Shown here: positions 5,900 to 6,257 of the stretch, in pieces
How the letters are laid out: each line of letters opens with the position of its first letter
Position numbering within the stretch: the first letter of the stretch is position 1
DNA from: Afipia sp.
GTDB lineage: Bacteria > Pseudomonadota > Alphaproteobacteria > Rhizobiales > Xanthobacteraceae
Direction: 5' to 3'
DNA: 6,257 nucleotides
Assembly: GCA_020056155.1 (NCBI GenBank)
Contig: JAGVII010000083.1
Span: forward strand, 1-6,257
The notes under the pieces: generated by a model
Database searches by the model: none
Seen by the model: the letters and a program-made list of their open reading frames with translations, nothing else
What the model was told of the DNA's origin: nothing
Translations under genes and position numbers: made by a program

Positions 5900-6257
5900 A
5901 TGAAGCTAAAAACATACATGTCTGTGCTTGCGCTCACCGTCGGACTTGCATCCGCAGGTCCTGCCGCCGCGCAGGAAAAGCCAAGCTCTCTCGGAGTCGG
6001 GATTTTCACATTCACATCAGGCCCCGCTGCCGCCTACGGCATGCCCGGCAAGAACGCCGCTGACCTGATGATCGAGCAGATCAATGCCAAGGGCGGCATT
6101 GGTGGCGTTCCGGTGAATCCGATCTATGTTGACGAAGCTCAGGGCACCCAGGGCATCATTGCGGAATATCGGCGCCTGGCCGGCGATCCAAAGAACCAGG
6201 TGATGATGGCTGCGTTGTCCAGCGCAAACTGTCTGGCGCTGGCTCCGCTAGCGGAAC
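5900..6257 (+). CDS. Periplasmic substrate-binding protein of a branched-chain-amino-acid-type ABC transporter, C-terminus cut by window edge
   Basis: The first 119 residues are present and the frame is open to the right edge. There is a Sec signal peptide: basic MKLK, a hydrophobic core (about 7-19), then PAAA before Q25, giving a likely AxA cleavage after A24. The mature part begins LGVGIFTFTSGPAAAYGMPG and continues through AADLMIEQINAKGGIGGVPV, the hallmark of LivJ-like type I binding proteins (Peripla_BP_6), which are usually about 390-410 residues long. The ATG at 5900 follows AAGAGGGG (5886-5893) by 6 bp, and the 58-bp gap after the cupin gene shows no terminator, so it probably belongs to the same operon. 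In this setting such proteins often bind aromatic acids instead of amino acids. Permease and ATPase genes are expected downstream, outside the window. Confidence 0.93.
   Translation, partial: MKLKTYMSVLALTVGLASAGPAAAQEKPSSLGVGIFTFTSGPAAAYGMPGKNAADLMIEQINAKGGIGGVPVNPIYVDEAQGTQGIIAEYRRLAGDPKNQVMMAALSSANCLALAPLAE

Overview
The window looks like chromosomal DNA of an alphaproteobacterium, most likely a Bradyrhizobium/Rhodopseudomonas/Afipia-type member of the Hyphomicrobiales. That is inferred from moderately high GC, gene style and family mix; no rRNA or other phylogenetic marker is present. It holds seven protein genes: five complete, plus two cut by the window edges (a cyclase-ATPase on the left and a periplasmic binding protein on the right). 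I see no tRNA, rRNA, CRISPR array, insertion sequence or phage gene.

Left half (1-2648), second-messenger signalling. A minus-strand gene (1-1300) encodes a zinc-ribbon/class III nucleotide cyclase-like/AAA ATPase protein. It is divergent from a Crp-family regulator (1558-2277), separated by a 257-bp intergenic region. Tail-to-tail with crp, 3 bp away, lies a probable small single-pass membrane protein gene (2281-2538, minus). Its upstream region carries TGTGATCCAGATCACA (2592-2607), a perfect TGTGA-N6-TCACA Crp site. The adjacent Crp protein keeps the Arg-Glu recognition-helix pair expected to read such a site.

Right half (2650-6257), a probable aromatic-compound catabolic operon and its repressor. 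A MarR-family gene (2671-3294, minus) is divergent from a plus-strand operon: NAD(P)H:flavin reductase (3426-3944), HpaB-family FADH2-dependent aromatic monooxygenase (3961-5436), small cupin (5461-5841) and the start of a branched-chain-amino-acid-type ABC binding protein (5900-end). The divergent promoter region holds a 7+5+7 bp perfect inverted repeat (3360-3378) overlapping good sigma70-like promoters on both strands. This is the arrangement expected for a MarR operator that represses both itself and the operon.

Working model (inference): the binding protein and its downstream transporter import a phenolic or other aromatic acid. The reductase and oxygenase hydroxylate it, the cupin acts on the product or has an accessory role, and the MarR protein senses substrate or product. 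The substrate cannot be read from the sequence.
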